Shown here one piece after another: positions 24,074 through 32,927 of a stretch of DNA of 64,000 nucleotides (its first letter is position 1; every line of letters starts with the position of its first letter). The translations under genes were made by a program, and so were the position numbers. The notes under the pieces were generated by a model. It worked only from the letters and a program-made list of their open reading frames with translations, did no database searches and was not told where the DNA came from. Source of the DNA: Marinomonas ostreistagni. Lineage in GTDB: Bacteria; Pseudomonadota; Gammaproteobacteria; Pseudomonadales; Marinomonadaceae. The stretch covers positions 1 through 64,000 of the forward strand of contig NZ_JAEMUH010000016.1 of assembly GCF_016461785.1 (NCBI RefSeq), in the 5' to 3' direction.

Positions 24074-24373
24074 TTAATGAACGCTTGGGCTGTCTTTTTT
24101 CACATAGTGAGTATACATGTTCGCGATTTGGAAAATCTCTTCGCAATAGCCCGTCGGCTGAGTAATGATTAACTCTTTACTACCTCTCGCTTTTAACTGC
24201 TTGTGAAGGTAAGCAATCATGCCTAATGCAGCCGAATCTAAATAACTCACACGACAACAATTCAGCTCTACTCTATCTGTCTGCGTCATAGCGCGATGAG
24301 ACGCTTCAAAAAACCAAGCGTAATCATCATAAGTAAACTTCTCAGGCAAAGTGATTTCAATGGTATCGGTCAT
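24074..24373 (-). CDS. STAS-domain protein (anti-sigma factor antagonist type)
   Basis: A 99-residue single STAS domain. VELNCCRVSYLDSAALGMIAYL has the DSA motif whose Ser is the usual phosphorylation site, and GSKELIITQP follows at the expected spacing. Such proteins act in partner-switching with a serine kinase; none is adjacent. It is divergent from the LysR gene at 24660. Confidence 0.88.
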   Translation of the reverse strand: MTDTIEITLPEKFTYDDYAWFFEASHRAMTQTDRVELNCCRVSYLDSAALGMIAYLHKQLKARGSKELIITQPTGYCEEIFQIANMYTHYVKKDSPSVH

Positions 24374-24611
24374 ATAGGCTCTTCAATAAATCCGTTCTTA
24401 TTCTTTGTTGTTTAAATAAAACAGTTTTAAAACAACACTCCTCTTTACTAACGTACTAACTGAAACCGTAGATGACTCATCAAGTCATTTGCTGAAGTTC
24501 TTCCTCAATTACCTGAATTATGAACAAAAATGAGACAGCCACGTAGCCCAAACCTATACCTAGAGAGTTTCCATACAGAGGCCAGAATAGACGGAGCTAA
24601 AAAAAGTACGT

Positions 24612-24628
24612 ATTGTTTTATAAACAAT
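24612..24628. promoter_or_regulatory. Palindrome upstream of the LysR gene
   Basis: ATTGTTT (24612-24618), three bases, AAACAAT (24622-24628): a perfect palindrome of the T-N11-A type bound by LysR regulators, 31 bases before the lysR start. The same arms recur before DUF1330 at 20907-20928. Confidence 0.6.
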
Positions 24629-24659
24629 CACTAAGAAAATAAATTAAGCGTTTAATAAA

Positions 24660-25574
24660 ATGAACAATATAAAATTAGCCCCCCTTCTACTTATTTTCTC
24701 TGAAGTGGCATCGAAACGATCTTATACCGCTGCAGCAAAGAAGCTGGGGATTAGTAAGTCAGCCGTCAGCCAGCAGGTAAAACGCTTAGAAGCTGAACTT
24801 GATCAGCAACTGCTTATTCGAAGTACGAGAGGAGTTATATTGACCGCTGCTGGTGAAACTTTATTGAACCGTAGCGAGTTACTGGATGAGCAACTCAATA
24901 TGGCCTTTGCCGAGTTAAAACAAACGAAAGAGCAACCCAGTGGGCGCTTCAAGGTCTCTGTGCCCCCTTTTTCTGAAAAAGAAATTGTTATGCCAGCCAT
25001 TCGACAGCTGTGTATTGAGTTTCCTAAACTAACACCTGAAATCGTCGTGACGGGAAAATGGCAGGACTTGATCGAGCATGATCTTGATGCTGCGATTTTT
25101 GGTGGAGATTTAAAAGACTGTGATTATCGAGCCTTGTCCGTCAGTCGCGTATCAGAGGTGTTCTGCGCCTCTCCTCGTTACCTCGCTCAATTTGGCAGCC
25201 CAGCAACACTCGAGGAGTTAGCCACACATAAGTTTATTGGTACGGCATGGCATAGACCTCAAATCGATGTATTCGATAATCAAATGGCAAACAAACAGCT
25301 GATTTCTATTCCATACAGTACAAAAATAAACAGTCTCATCACTGGTGTAGAGGCCGCTTTATTGGATATGGGGATCGCACTGTTGCCAGAGTTTGTTGTG
25401 CAATCTCATGTTGAAAATGGTGGTTTGCAGCGTGTATTACCGGACTTCCGCGGTAAGGATTGGCATTTTTACTTCCTGCATCAATACAAAGGAGAGAAAC
25501 CGCTGCACATTACACGGTTTTATCAGCTTTATCGCCACTACTTCCTGAAAGCATGTTCCGCAACGACGCAATGA
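24660..25574 (+). CDS. LysR family transcriptional regulator
   Basis: A 304-residue regulator. The N-terminal winged helix is complete (ASKRSYTAAAKKLGISKSAV, then SQQVKRLEAELDQQLLIRSTRG) and is followed by a periplasmic-binding-type ligand domain (FKVSVPPFSEKEIVMPAI). A T-N11-A palindrome lies just before it, suggesting autoregulation. It converges on the mannitol-dehydrogenase-family gene, with a strong terminator between. The shared palindrome at 20907-20928 points to DUF1330-DUF2867 as a possible target. Confidence 0.9.
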   Translation: MNNIKLAPLLLIFSEVASKRSYTAAAKKLGISKSAVSQQVKRLEAELDQQLLIRSTRGVILTAAGETLLNRSELLDEQLNMAFAELKQTKEQPSGRFKVSVPPFSEKEIVMPAIRQLCIEFPKLTPEIVVTGKWQDLIEHDLDAAIFGGDLKDCDYRALSVSRVSEVFCASPRYLAQFGSPATLEELATHKFIGTAWHRPQIDVFDNQMANKQLISIPYSTKINSLITGVEAALLDMGIALLPEFVVQSHVENGGLQRVLPDFRGKDWHFYFLHQYKGEKPLHITRFYQLYRHYFLKACSATTQ

Positions 25575-25589
25575 AACAGATAAAAAAAA

Positions 25590-25612
25590 GCCGACTTTGT
25601 GACAAAGTCGGC
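25590..25612. terminator. Strong bidirectional terminator
   Basis: GCCGACTTTG (25590-25599) and CAAAGTCGGC (25603-25612) form a perfect 10-pair stem with a three-base loop between the convergent lysR and dehydrogenase genes. The A-run to its left serves as the T-run for the minus-strand transcript. Confidence 0.85.
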
Positions 25613-25642
25613 CCAAAAGAGGGTTACTAATAACCCATTGCA

Positions 25643-27148
25643 TTAAGCAGTTAATAAAACGCCTTCTCCTAGCAACTCATTCATTTGCGCTTCAATGTCA
25701 ACATTCTGATAGAGTGTTTGCACTGAGTAGCAATATTGCTGGGTGAATGCCTCATTTTGAATTAGGTCACCAAAAACACTTTCTAATTTTAGGAACGACA
25801 AGCTGTCTGACTCTGTTTTAGAAGCGAATTGGTGCAGCTCATCCTTCATCTCATCCACAATATCCAGTGTATCGCCAAACTTGTTTATGCCTTTGTCTGA
25901 GTAGTAACACCAAGCAGCTAAAACGAGCGTTGCGAATTTGATGCCCCCGCCTTTAGCAAGGTTTTCCGCGATGGTTGGTATAAGAAATTTTGGCAGTTTG
26001 GACGAACTTTCTAGGCAAATTCGAGCCAGATTGTCTTTTATGTTCGGGTTCCCAAAACGTTCGATCAAAGTGCTTTTGTAGTCATCAAGGTCAATGCCGT
26101 CTACATGCTGCAAAATAGGAGTGGCTTCTTCATCCATAAAACGACGAACGTAAGTCGCAAAGAGTGGATCAGCAATACACCCATCAATCGTTTCGTGACC
26201 ATGAATCGACCCTAGCAGCCCTAAGACAGAATGGCCTGCATTTAGAAGACGGATTTTCATCAACTCATAAGGTGTCACATCCGTGACAAATTGAGCCCCT
26301 ACTGTTTCCCATGCTGGTCGGCCATTAGAGAAACTATCTTCGATAATCCATTGCGTAAATGGCTCACATGTCACAGGCCAGAGATCCTGCACACCCACTT
26401 CTTCAAGATCAGATATATCCTGTAGCGTTGTCACAGGTGTAATGCGGTCAACCATTGCATTAGGGAAACACACTTCCGCAGCAATCCACTTCGCTAACTC
26501 AGGATCTTGTTTCTCTGCGAAGGCAAGTAGCATTTTTCGTGTCATGTCACCATTGTGCTGAATGTTATCGCATGACTGAATCGTGAATGCAGGAATGCCC
26601 GCCGCACGACGCTTTCTCAAAGCCTCAGTTAAGAAGCCAAAGATCATTTTAGGCGTATCAGGATGCTCAAGATCGTACTGAACATCAGGATTTGAAAAAT
26701 CAAATTCATTGGTAGCGGCATTGAAATTGTAACCACCTTCCGTAATCGTTAGGGAAACAATTTTGGTTTGCTCATGCGCCAACTTATCAGTCGCAGCATG
26801 AGGATCATCACAGGCCATGACAAAATCTACAATCGAACCAATTACTCGGTTTTCTTGGCGACCATCTGGGTGCTTAACCATCAATGTATATAAGTAGTCT
26901 TGTTGTTTAAGGATATCGCCAATCTTGCGATCTGCTTCGCGCAACCCCATGCCACAGATGCCCCACTCTGTAGACTGCGATAACGATAAAAACTCATCGG
27001 TATAAAATGCTTCATGAGATCGGTGAAAACCACCCACGCCAATATGGACAATGCCTGCCTGAAGCTGATTTCTGTCGTATTTAGGAACAACAACTGACTC
27101 AGGCAGGTTAGATAGGTTTTCTTGGTTCAGCGGAATAGTCGTAATCAT
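25643..27148 (-). CDS. Mannitol dehydrogenase family oxidoreductase
   Basis: About 501 residues. The N-terminal NAD-binding half has IVHIGVGGFHRSHEAFY and WGICGMGLREADRKIG. The C-terminal half has the long-chain polyol dehydrogenase signature KIRLLNAGHSVLGLLGSIHG, whose Lys is catalytic. The family oxidises mannitol, arabinitol, fructuronate or mannonate with NAD(P). I cannot tell which substrate. The ATG at 27148 matches the family start; an upstream in-frame start would overlap the permease gene. It directly follows an NCS1 permease on the same strand. Confidence 0.88.
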   Translation of the reverse strand: MITTIPLNQENLSNLPESVVVPKYDRNQLQAGIVHIGVGGFHRSHEAFYTDEFLSLSQSTEWGICGMGLREADRKIGDILKQQDYLYTLMVKHPDGRQENRVIGSIVDFVMACDDPHAATDKLAHEQTKIVSLTITEGGYNFNAATNEFDFSNPDVQYDLEHPDTPKMIFGFLTEALRKRRAAGIPAFTIQSCDNIQHNGDMTRKMLLAFAEKQDPELAKWIAAEVCFPNAMVDRITPVTTLQDISDLEEVGVQDLWPVTCEPFTQWIIEDSFSNGRPAWETVGAQFVTDVTPYELMKIRLLNAGHSVLGLLGSIHGHETIDGCIADPLFATYVRRFMDEEATPILQHVDGIDLDDYKSTLIERFGNPNIKDNLARICLESSSKLPKFLIPTIAENLAKGGGIKFATLVLAAWCYYSDKGINKFGDTLDIVDEMKDELHQFASKTESDSLSFLKLESVFGDLIQNEAFTQQYCYSVQTLYQNVDIEAQMNELLGEGVLLTA

Positions 27149-27173
27149 GACAATATCTCTTAAAGGTCGTTCG

Positions 27174-28877
27174 TTAAGCTTGAAGCGCTTTTTTACGCTG
27201 CAAAGCCCAATAAGCAGCAATAAAGTAGATCAAGGTGCAAGCAAAGCCATAGGTATAAAATGTTGCGCGATTATCTAGATATGCCGCCATGTCTTGACTC
27301 TCAAACATAGTGTTGTAAGCCAGTACTAATGTAACAAGTAAACTTCCCCAAGAAGCCACTTTAAGGGCCTTAGAAAGCCAGCTCGTATCTTCTACCATTG
27401 GCGTCAACTCAGCCGCCTGTTGCTTGTGATAAGCCTTCACTACTTCAGCATCTTTTTGCATTTTTGCTTCTGCCTCTGGGTATTCCTGATCCGCGCCGTA
27501 GCGCTTCGCTAGAAGCGTGTAAACAATCATGGTGATAAACCATGTTGGTAGAAATAAGTAGTAGAACGACATGACATCCAGTGCGTTTAGGCCAAAACCA
27601 AAAATCAAACCAATGGCCCAAGATGCGACAGCTGGTGTGCTATGCGTTAAGTTTTGGTAACGTGCCCAGTAGCGAGTTAGCCCAATACGAGGGAAGACAA
27701 AATGCTCGACAAATACGATAGCCCCCACCGGAACCACTAATAGGCCTGCATAGGTCAAAATCGGCAGCATCTTAGTGAATACGAATGGAAAGCAGGCAAT
27801 CACGACCGTGACCGCACCGACGGTTAGAGTGGTCGCTTTACGTGAGTACTGGGGAAACACTGCTTGAGCCGCAAGGCCTGCACGATACAAATTAGCATTG
27901 GCTGTCGTCCAACCAGCGATGATTACAATAACAAAGCCAGACAAGCCTAATGCTTGAAATGCCACATCACCTGGGTCCAATTGAATAATCGATTTCTGTA
28001 CTAGGATTGCTGTACCTGCTCCCATGATGCCCGCAGAGACCCAAGCGATGAAGTGACCAAACAACATGCCAGCACTGGTTGATAATGCGTAGATTGGCTT
28101 TTTCGCATAACGAAGCAGCGCCATATCGATCAAGCCAAAATGTGTAATCGTATTCGCAGCCCAAGCAAACCCAATCACTTCAACTAGCCCAATACCTGGC
28201 TCACCATGAGCATTAATACCCGTCCATATAGATTCATTACCTATGGTGATGAAGTCTTTAAAACTATGCAAAACCGTTGTACCAAGCACGCTGTCCGATA
28301 ATGCAGGCATCATAACCAGTGCGCCGGATGCAAACATCACGAATAGCCAAGGTCCACAGATGCCTGAAAACTCTGAAACCGCTTTGAAGCCATACATAGC
28401 AATAAATACAACTACGATGCCTACCGCCAATACCACCAAGACAAACCAGAAATCTGTTGGATACCAATTTAATTGAGCTGGAATATCAAATAAGAACCGA
28501 ACTGCGGTACTCGACACCGTTATCATGGCGGCGGATATGACGGTAAAGATGATGACATTTGCCCAATTGTAGAGCTTAGTCATAGATTGACCGGTGATCT
28601 TCTCTAGGTAGGTATATAGACTCAAGCGAGTCTGAGTCGCAATTGGGGCAGTAATCAGAGTCCAGCTTAAAATAGCGAGAATATTACCGATTAACAAACC
28701 CAACAAAATGTCCATTGTTTTTGCGCCTAGGGCAACAAATGTAGCCCCAATCACGAACTCCGTTGCAGCGACATGTTCACCGGCATAAAGACCAAGAAAG
28801 TGTTTCCAACCATGCTGCTTATGTTTCGCTATAGGCAACTGTTCTTCGTCAACTCTGTCTAGTTTTTCAAAATTCAT
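27174..28877 (-). CDS. NCS1/cytosine-permease family transporter
   Basis: A 567-residue inner-membrane protein with about twelve hydrophobic segments. Segments such as GEHVAATEFVIGATFVALGA, GFKAVSEFSGICGPWLF and WTTANANLYRAGLAAQA match the NCS1 purines/cytosine/hydantoin symporter family. It is first in an operon with the mannitol-dehydrogenase-family gene 25 bases downstream, which is an unusual partner for a nucleobase permease. The substrate could therefore be a polyol or nucleoside-derived compound. Confidence 0.85.
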   Translation of the reverse strand: MNFEKLDRVDEEQLPIAKHKQHGWKHFLGLYAGEHVAATEFVIGATFVALGAKTMDILLGLLIGNILAILSWTLITAPIATQTRLSLYTYLEKITGQSMTKLYNWANVIIFTVISAAMITVSSTAVRFLFDIPAQLNWYPTDFWFVLVVLAVGIVVVFIAMYGFKAVSEFSGICGPWLFVMFASGALVMMPALSDSVLGTTVLHSFKDFITIGNESIWTGINAHGEPGIGLVEVIGFAWAANTITHFGLIDMALLRYAKKPIYALSTSAGMLFGHFIAWVSAGIMGAGTAILVQKSIIQLDPGDVAFQALGLSGFVIVIIAGWTTANANLYRAGLAAQAVFPQYSRKATTLTVGAVTVVIACFPFVFTKMLPILTYAGLLVVPVGAIVFVEHFVFPRIGLTRYWARYQNLTHSTPAVASWAIGLIFGFGLNALDVMSFYYLFLPTWFITMIVYTLLAKRYGADQEYPEAEAKMQKDAEVVKAYHKQQAAELTPMVEDTSWLSKALKVASWGSLLVTLVLAYNTMFESQDMAAYLDNRATFYTYGFACTLIYFIAAYWALQRKKALQA

Positions 28878-29431
28878 TGCTTATCTCATTATTCTTTTAA
28901 TACGTATTATTGGAACCCATTCACCCACGACCCTCTGACAAATCGTTATGAGGTGACTTCCTAGAGAGGTGACAAAGGCCTTTTCGATTAATAGAAAATG
29001 GCAGCATATCTAACGTATTTCGCTGGCAGATTAAGGTCTGTAGCAAACTGTTCTTTTTGTCACCAGATATTAGGGCAGGGAGTCTAAGAATTCGGGGGGG
29101 ATTAAACAAATACTAGAAAAGGATAATATTGATACTATTTTGACAAAAATATTAAATCATTAAAATATTTTGTACTATTTTGATTATTTTTAAGTTTTTT
29201 AATACTTATTAGTACTTTTTAATACTTCGTAGATCAAAAAACACTCAAAGAAAACAAATTTGACATACTTGTCGGTGATACAATGCTGCAGCAAGTTTCC
29301 CCCCATATCAATGCGAAGCGGTATAACGCTTGGTAATCAAGAATACATCCTGTGACTGGGGGGCGGTTACAGATCAACCACCAAAGACCATTACATGGGT
29401 GTTTTTGATGGTAAGGAAGGCGAGAGAGGCT
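28878..29431. other. Long AT-rich gap upstream of the NCS1 operon
   Basis: No convincing gene. The motif TACTATTTTGA occurs twice (~29132 and ~29171) in a very AT-rich stretch with further AATACTT/AGTACTT repeats to ~29230, which may be operator sites for the permease operon. Near 29352-29430 the plus strand reads in part like protein (HYMGVFDGKEGERGFKQLA) but has no start and is broken by a stop, so it may be a gene relic. Confidence 0.5.
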
Positions 29432-30442
29432 TTAAACAACTGGCGGTCTATCTAGTCCAAAATATGGATAGTGTTTATGGAGTTTGAGACGATCAATGAG
29501 TTTCTTACTGCCATTCCTTTTCGCGTAAGCCATCTCACTGTGATAAACCTCCATGATCAGCATCATCCCAAAGCTCTGTTTCATCTTCCCCTTGAGAGCA
29601 TGATATTCAACGAACAGTAAACATTTTCCTCCCAAATCTTCTACGCTAGCAGGTACTTCGATGATGTCACAAGGGTTCACTTTATTCTGAATGCAGTAGG
29701 GAGCATAGACGTTCAAAATAGTTGAGATAGCCCCAAACTCTTTGATAAAACGATGCTTAGAAGCTTCGTCCATATCTGGATGCAACGATTCTCTGGTAAA
29801 CATAACCAGTTCATACAAGGTAAAGACATCGTTCATAGGGAACAGCTCAGTGTAGTGAGTAAGCTGTTTCGTAGCGATGCCCGTCCCCATGATCCCATTT
29901 GGATAAAAGTGCTGGTCTACTAAACCTCCGTTTTCGAGAGAGTGAATAGCAAACCACGATGTGACAAACTCAGGGCCTAATATTGACTCCATTTGTCGGT
30001 CTTTGTCCTCATCGTTGATTAGGTTTTGATTTAATTTAGTGATGCTTTCTGTTTTGAAATCAAAGTCGAACTCGTAATAGTACTGCTCACCTTCGCGTTT
30101 TGTGTGTAGAGTTCCCGTTAGACCAGATAATTCGCCCGTGCCTGAGTCAGCGACCACGGTTTGTATATTGCTCTCCTCACCCAGATATAATGAGGCCGTT
30201 TCCTGTGTTACAAAACTCCCATAGCGCCCGCATACGTAGCCAGTTATATGCTCAAGCGCCACATAAGCTGCCGATCCTTCCGTTGGAGTATTAATACTCA
30301 GTAACTCGCAATGGCCAGTGGCAACCAGCTCACCTGAGTAGTCTTTCTCCACACCTAAACGGCGAAAAACCATGCCATGAGAACTCTTCAAATGGGATTC
30401 TTGAGGGAGTGCCTTCACTGTAAAAACACCTGAAATAATCAT
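29432..30442 (-). CDS. DUF3224 domain fused to a second, unrecognised domain
   Basis: A 336-residue soluble protein. The first ~130 residues match DUF3224, an allene-oxide-cyclase-like barrel: SGVFTVKALPQ, GELVATGHCELL, GSAAYVALEHITGYVCGRYG and VVADSGTGELSGLTG. The remaining ~200 residues (LGPEFVTSWFAIHSLENGG, FGAISTILNVYAPYC, KCLLFVEYHALKG) form a separate domain I do not recognise. DUF3224 proteins are usually ~130 residues, so this is a fusion. It starts with ATG after GGGGGAG. No partner gene is evident. Confidence 0.75.
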   Translation of the reverse strand: MIISGVFTVKALPQESHLKSSHGMVFRRLGVEKDYSGELVATGHCELLSINTPTEGSAAYVALEHITGYVCGRYGSFVTQETASLYLGEESNIQTVVADSGTGELSGLTGTLHTKREGEQYYYEFDFDFKTESITKLNQNLINDEDKDRQMESILGPEFVTSWFAIHSLENGGLVDQHFYPNGIMGTGIATKQLTHYTELFPMNDVFTLYELVMFTRESLHPDMDEASKHRFIKEFGAISTILNVYAPYCIQNKVNPCDIIEVPASVEDLGGKCLLFVEYHALKGKMKQSFGMMLIMEVYHSEMAYAKRNGSKKLIDRLKLHKHYPYFGLDRPPVV

Positions 30443-30684
30443 ACTCCCCCTCTTAGAATCACTCTTTTACTCGACCAAATGATCATCAAAAACTCATCAG
30501 ATAAACAAAGAATAAATGCTAATGCTGATTATATCTAAGCTTGAATCTGATTTATGTAGTAAAACGGTAGACCGTAATGACAGAACCTCTATGAACAGTA
30601 CTATTGAGAGGTCAGCGCTTAATGTATGATCGACTCATTAAACAGTACTGCTCATTCAAAAATGCTCACAATAGGAAGGTGATT

Positions 30685-30996
30685 ATGCGTGTTATTCAAA
30701 GTAAAGCGTTTAAAGCGGATAACGCTTGGGGTGCTCTAGACATTGCTAACATGAATGGCATCACTACTCGCCTTCATTGGACAGATCAGCCATATAAGTG
30801 GCACATCAACGATGGTGAAGAGGTATTTGTCGTACTCGATGGTGTGGTGGAAATGCGTTTTAAAGACGATGGTATGGAGCAATCGACTTTACTAAATGTC
30901 GGGGATATTTTCTATGCTTCAGTAGGTACTGAACACGTTGCCCACCCTGTCGGAGAAGCCCGTATACTCGTGATTGAGCAAGAAGGTAGCGTCTAA
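30685..30996 (+). CDS. Small cupin-domain protein
   Basis: A 103-residue single cupin barrel. TRLHWTDQPYKWHINDGEEVFVVLDGVVEMRF is the first cupin motif with His and Glu metal ligands, and DIFYASVGTEHVAHPVG is the second. The ATG at 30685 follows AGGAAGG, whereas the longer reading from 30604 lacks a ribosome site. Function unknown. It may be read with the lipoprotein cassette starting 79 bases downstream. Confidence 0.85.
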   Translation: MRVIQSKAFKADNAWGALDIANMNGITTRLHWTDQPYKWHINDGEEVFVVLDGVVEMRFKDDGMEQSTLLNVGDIFYASVGTEHVAHPVGEARILVIEQEGSV

Positions 30997-31074
30997 AACA
31001 TGATGACATTTTACAAACAGTCCAGACACGGAAACATGGCAAAACGCCAAGGTATTGCAAAGGAGAAAAAAGCT

Positions 31075-31752
31075 ATGCCTGCATTAAAACTACCACTTAT
31101 ATGTTTAACCACCGCCGTAATGTTAGTCACAACGGGGTGTTCCACAACAGAAACAAATCGAGTCGTGACATCAGAAACCGTGACGAGCTACAAGACAGAT
31201 TATCAAGGCGTCAAAACAACGCTGGTCGTTGGTAATTTCCAAAACCGCTCATCATACATGCAAGGCCTTTTTTCAAGTGATACAGACCGTTTAGGCAATC
31301 AAGCTAAAACCATTCTTAAAACACACTTACAACAAACCAACCGTTTCAAAGTGGTTGACCGTGAGAATTTAAATATTCTAAAGCGTGAAGCAGAACTAAA
31401 TGGCGTGAAACAAGTGCTAACTGGCGCGCGTTACACTTTAACAGGGGACGTCACCGAGTTTGGTCGCAAAGTCACTGGCGACAAACAGCTATTTGGCATC
31501 CTTGGATCAGGGAAAACGCAAACAGCCTATGCCAAAGTAAGTTTGAATATTGTGGATGTCATGACGGGAGAGATTGTTTACTCGACCCAAGCTGCAGGCG
31601 AATACGAACTCAGCAACCGTGAAGTAGTCGGATTTGGTTCAACTGCGAGCTACGATGCCACACTCAATGGTAAAGTCTTAAACTTCGCGATCACCGAAGC
31701 CGTTAACCATATCGTGCGTGATCTAGAAAACGGCACTTGGATTGTCCAATAA
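31075..31752 (+). CDS. CsgG/HfaB-like lipoprotein
   Basis: About 225 residues. Signal peptide and lipobox (LVTTGC), then a CsgG-type domain: TTLVVGNFQNRSSY, NRFKVVDRENLNILKREAEL, ARYTLTGDVTEFG and VSLNIVDVMTGEIVYSTQAAG. CsgG relatives form outer-membrane secretion channels in curli systems, but in this three-gene cassette (with DUF4810 and DUF799) no curli genes occur. ATG 31075 follows AAAGGAG. It is first in a tight operon. Confidence 0.85.
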   Translation: MPALKLPLICLTTAVMLVTTGCSTTETNRVVTSETVTSYKTDYQGVKTTLVVGNFQNRSSYMQGLFSSDTDRLGNQAKTILKTHLQQTNRFKVVDRENLNILKREAELNGVKQVLTGARYTLTGDVTEFGRKVTGDKQLFGILGSGKTQTAYAKVSLNIVDVMTGEIVYSTQAAGEYELSNREVVGFGSTASYDATLNGKVLNFAITEAVNHIVRDLENGTWIVQ

Positions 31753-31753
31753 G

Positions 31754-32134
31754 ATGCGAACATACTTTCCATCCCTAAATGCCTGCAAAGTCGCTGGGCT
31801 CATGATCGTGGTTGCCTTAACTGGCTGTTCGACACACCAGCCAACTTTTTACTGGGGTGACTACGAACAGCTGGTTTATAAAATGTACCTTGAGCCAGGC
31901 AGTGCGGACAGCACCATGCAAATTGCAGAGTTAGAAGAGACGATTCAAAAAGCTGATGCAAAAGGCCTACGCATTGCCCCAGGCATACATGCCCATTTAG
32001 GTTACATGTATACGCTAGAAGGCAACATGGCTCAGGCGAAAGCGGAGTTTTTAACCGAGAAAACACTGTTTCCTGAGTCAGCCGTGTTAATCGATGGTAT
32101 GTTAAGCCGCCTTGAAGGAGCAAAAAATCCATGA
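31754..32134 (+). CDS. DUF4810 lipoprotein
   Basis: A 126-residue lipoprotein with lipobox VALTGC. HQPTFYWGDYEQLVYKMYLEPG near the mature N-terminus is the DUF4810 hallmark, followed by a tetratricopeptide-like helix pair (PGIHAHLGYMYTLEGNMAQA). Its ATG is one base after the CsgG-like stop codon and its stop overlaps the start of the DUF799 gene, so the three are translationally coupled and likely form a complex in the outer membrane. Confidence 0.85.
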   Translation: MRTYFPSLNACKVAGLMIVVALTGCSTHQPTFYWGDYEQLVYKMYLEPGSADSTMQIAELEETIQKADAKGLRIAPGIHAHLGYMYTLEGNMAQAKAEFLTEKTLFPESAVLIDGMLSRLEGAKNP

Positions 32135-32781
32135 TGCAATGGCGAAAAATGCTATGGGGGCTGACTAGCTTACTGACGTTATTCCTAATGGGGTGTTCTA
32201 CCACACCCTCTAGTTATAATTATGAGGCTCTGCTGGCGGCAAAGCCACGATCCATATTAGTCATTCCTCCAAGCAATCACTCTGTTGAAGTTCAAGCACC
32301 CTACACGTTTTTATCAACCATTAGTAAACCTCTTGGTGAAAAAGGCTATTACGTCTTCCCCGTTGCCGTCATTGAAACCTTTCTCAGGGAAAATGGTCTA
32401 CCGACTCCAGAAGAAATGAATTTGGTACCGTTGGATAAGCTATACGAACACATTGGTGCAGACGCAGTCTTATATACCCAGATCAATGATTGGGGACAAA
32501 AATATAACATCTTGTCATCTGACACGGTTGTTGATGTGAGTATGCGCTTGGTCGATAGTAAAACCGGAGTACTGCTCTGGGATGCCCATGCCTCTGCCGT
32601 ACAACGATCTGATTCAGGGGGTGGCGGCTTGTTAGGTAATGTCATCAATGCTGTGGCGACGCAGATCATTAATTCGATGAATGATCAAACGCCTGAATTG
32701 TCGAGAACCGCCAACCACATAGCCGTCAATCGTCTCAATTACGGATTGCTTGACGGCCCCTACGCTCTTCCTAAAGAGTAG
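32131..32781 (+). CDS. DUF799 (GNA1162-like) lipoprotein
   Basis: A 216-residue lipoprotein with lipobox LFLMGC. SILVIPPSNHSVEVQAPYTFLSTI, EKGYYVFPVAVIETFLRENGL and GADAVLYTQINDWGQKY match DUF799/GNA1162, whose fold resembles TolB-like/CsgG N-terminal domains. It is third in the CsgG-like/DUF4810/DUF799 cassette. The cassette's job is not established; a surface or envelope transport complex is likely. Confidence 0.88.
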   Translation: MMQWRKMLWGLTSLLTLFLMGCSTTPSSYNYEALLAAKPRSILVIPPSNHSVEVQAPYTFLSTISKPLGEKGYYVFPVAVIETFLRENGLPTPEEMNLVPLDKLYEHIGADAVLYTQINDWGQKYNILSSDTVVDVSMRLVDSKTGVLLWDAHASAVQRSDSGGGGLLGNVINAVATQIINSMNDQTPELSRTANHIAVNRLNYGLLDGPYALPKE

Positions 32782-32849
32782 TTGCATAACATAGCCAGGC
32801 CCCCAGTGCCTGGCTTACTCTCAAAAATAACGTCGCCACACAAAACATC

Positions 32850-32868
32850 AATGACAATTATTATCAAT
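32850..32868. promoter_or_regulatory. Fur box
   Basis: AATGACAATTATTATCAAT matches the 19-base Fur consensus (AATGANAATNATTNTCATT) at nearly every fixed position. It lies 59 bases before the flavin-binding gene at 32928 and suggests iron-regulated expression. Confidence 0.7.
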
Positions 32869-32927
32869 TGATATAGATTACTATTCTCAAAATAGAATTC
32901 AATCTATCATATAGGAATGATGATAAT

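Noticed and set aside
28921..29109. A 62-codon minus-strand frame upstream of the NCS1 permease
   Set aside because: No ribosome site, low-quality composition and position in a repeat-rich promoter region.
29337..29460. A plus-strand protein-like stretch (HYMGVFDGKEGERGFKQLA)
   Set aside because: No start codon, an internal stop, and it overlaps the 3' end of a well-supported gene; at best a relic of an unidentified gene.
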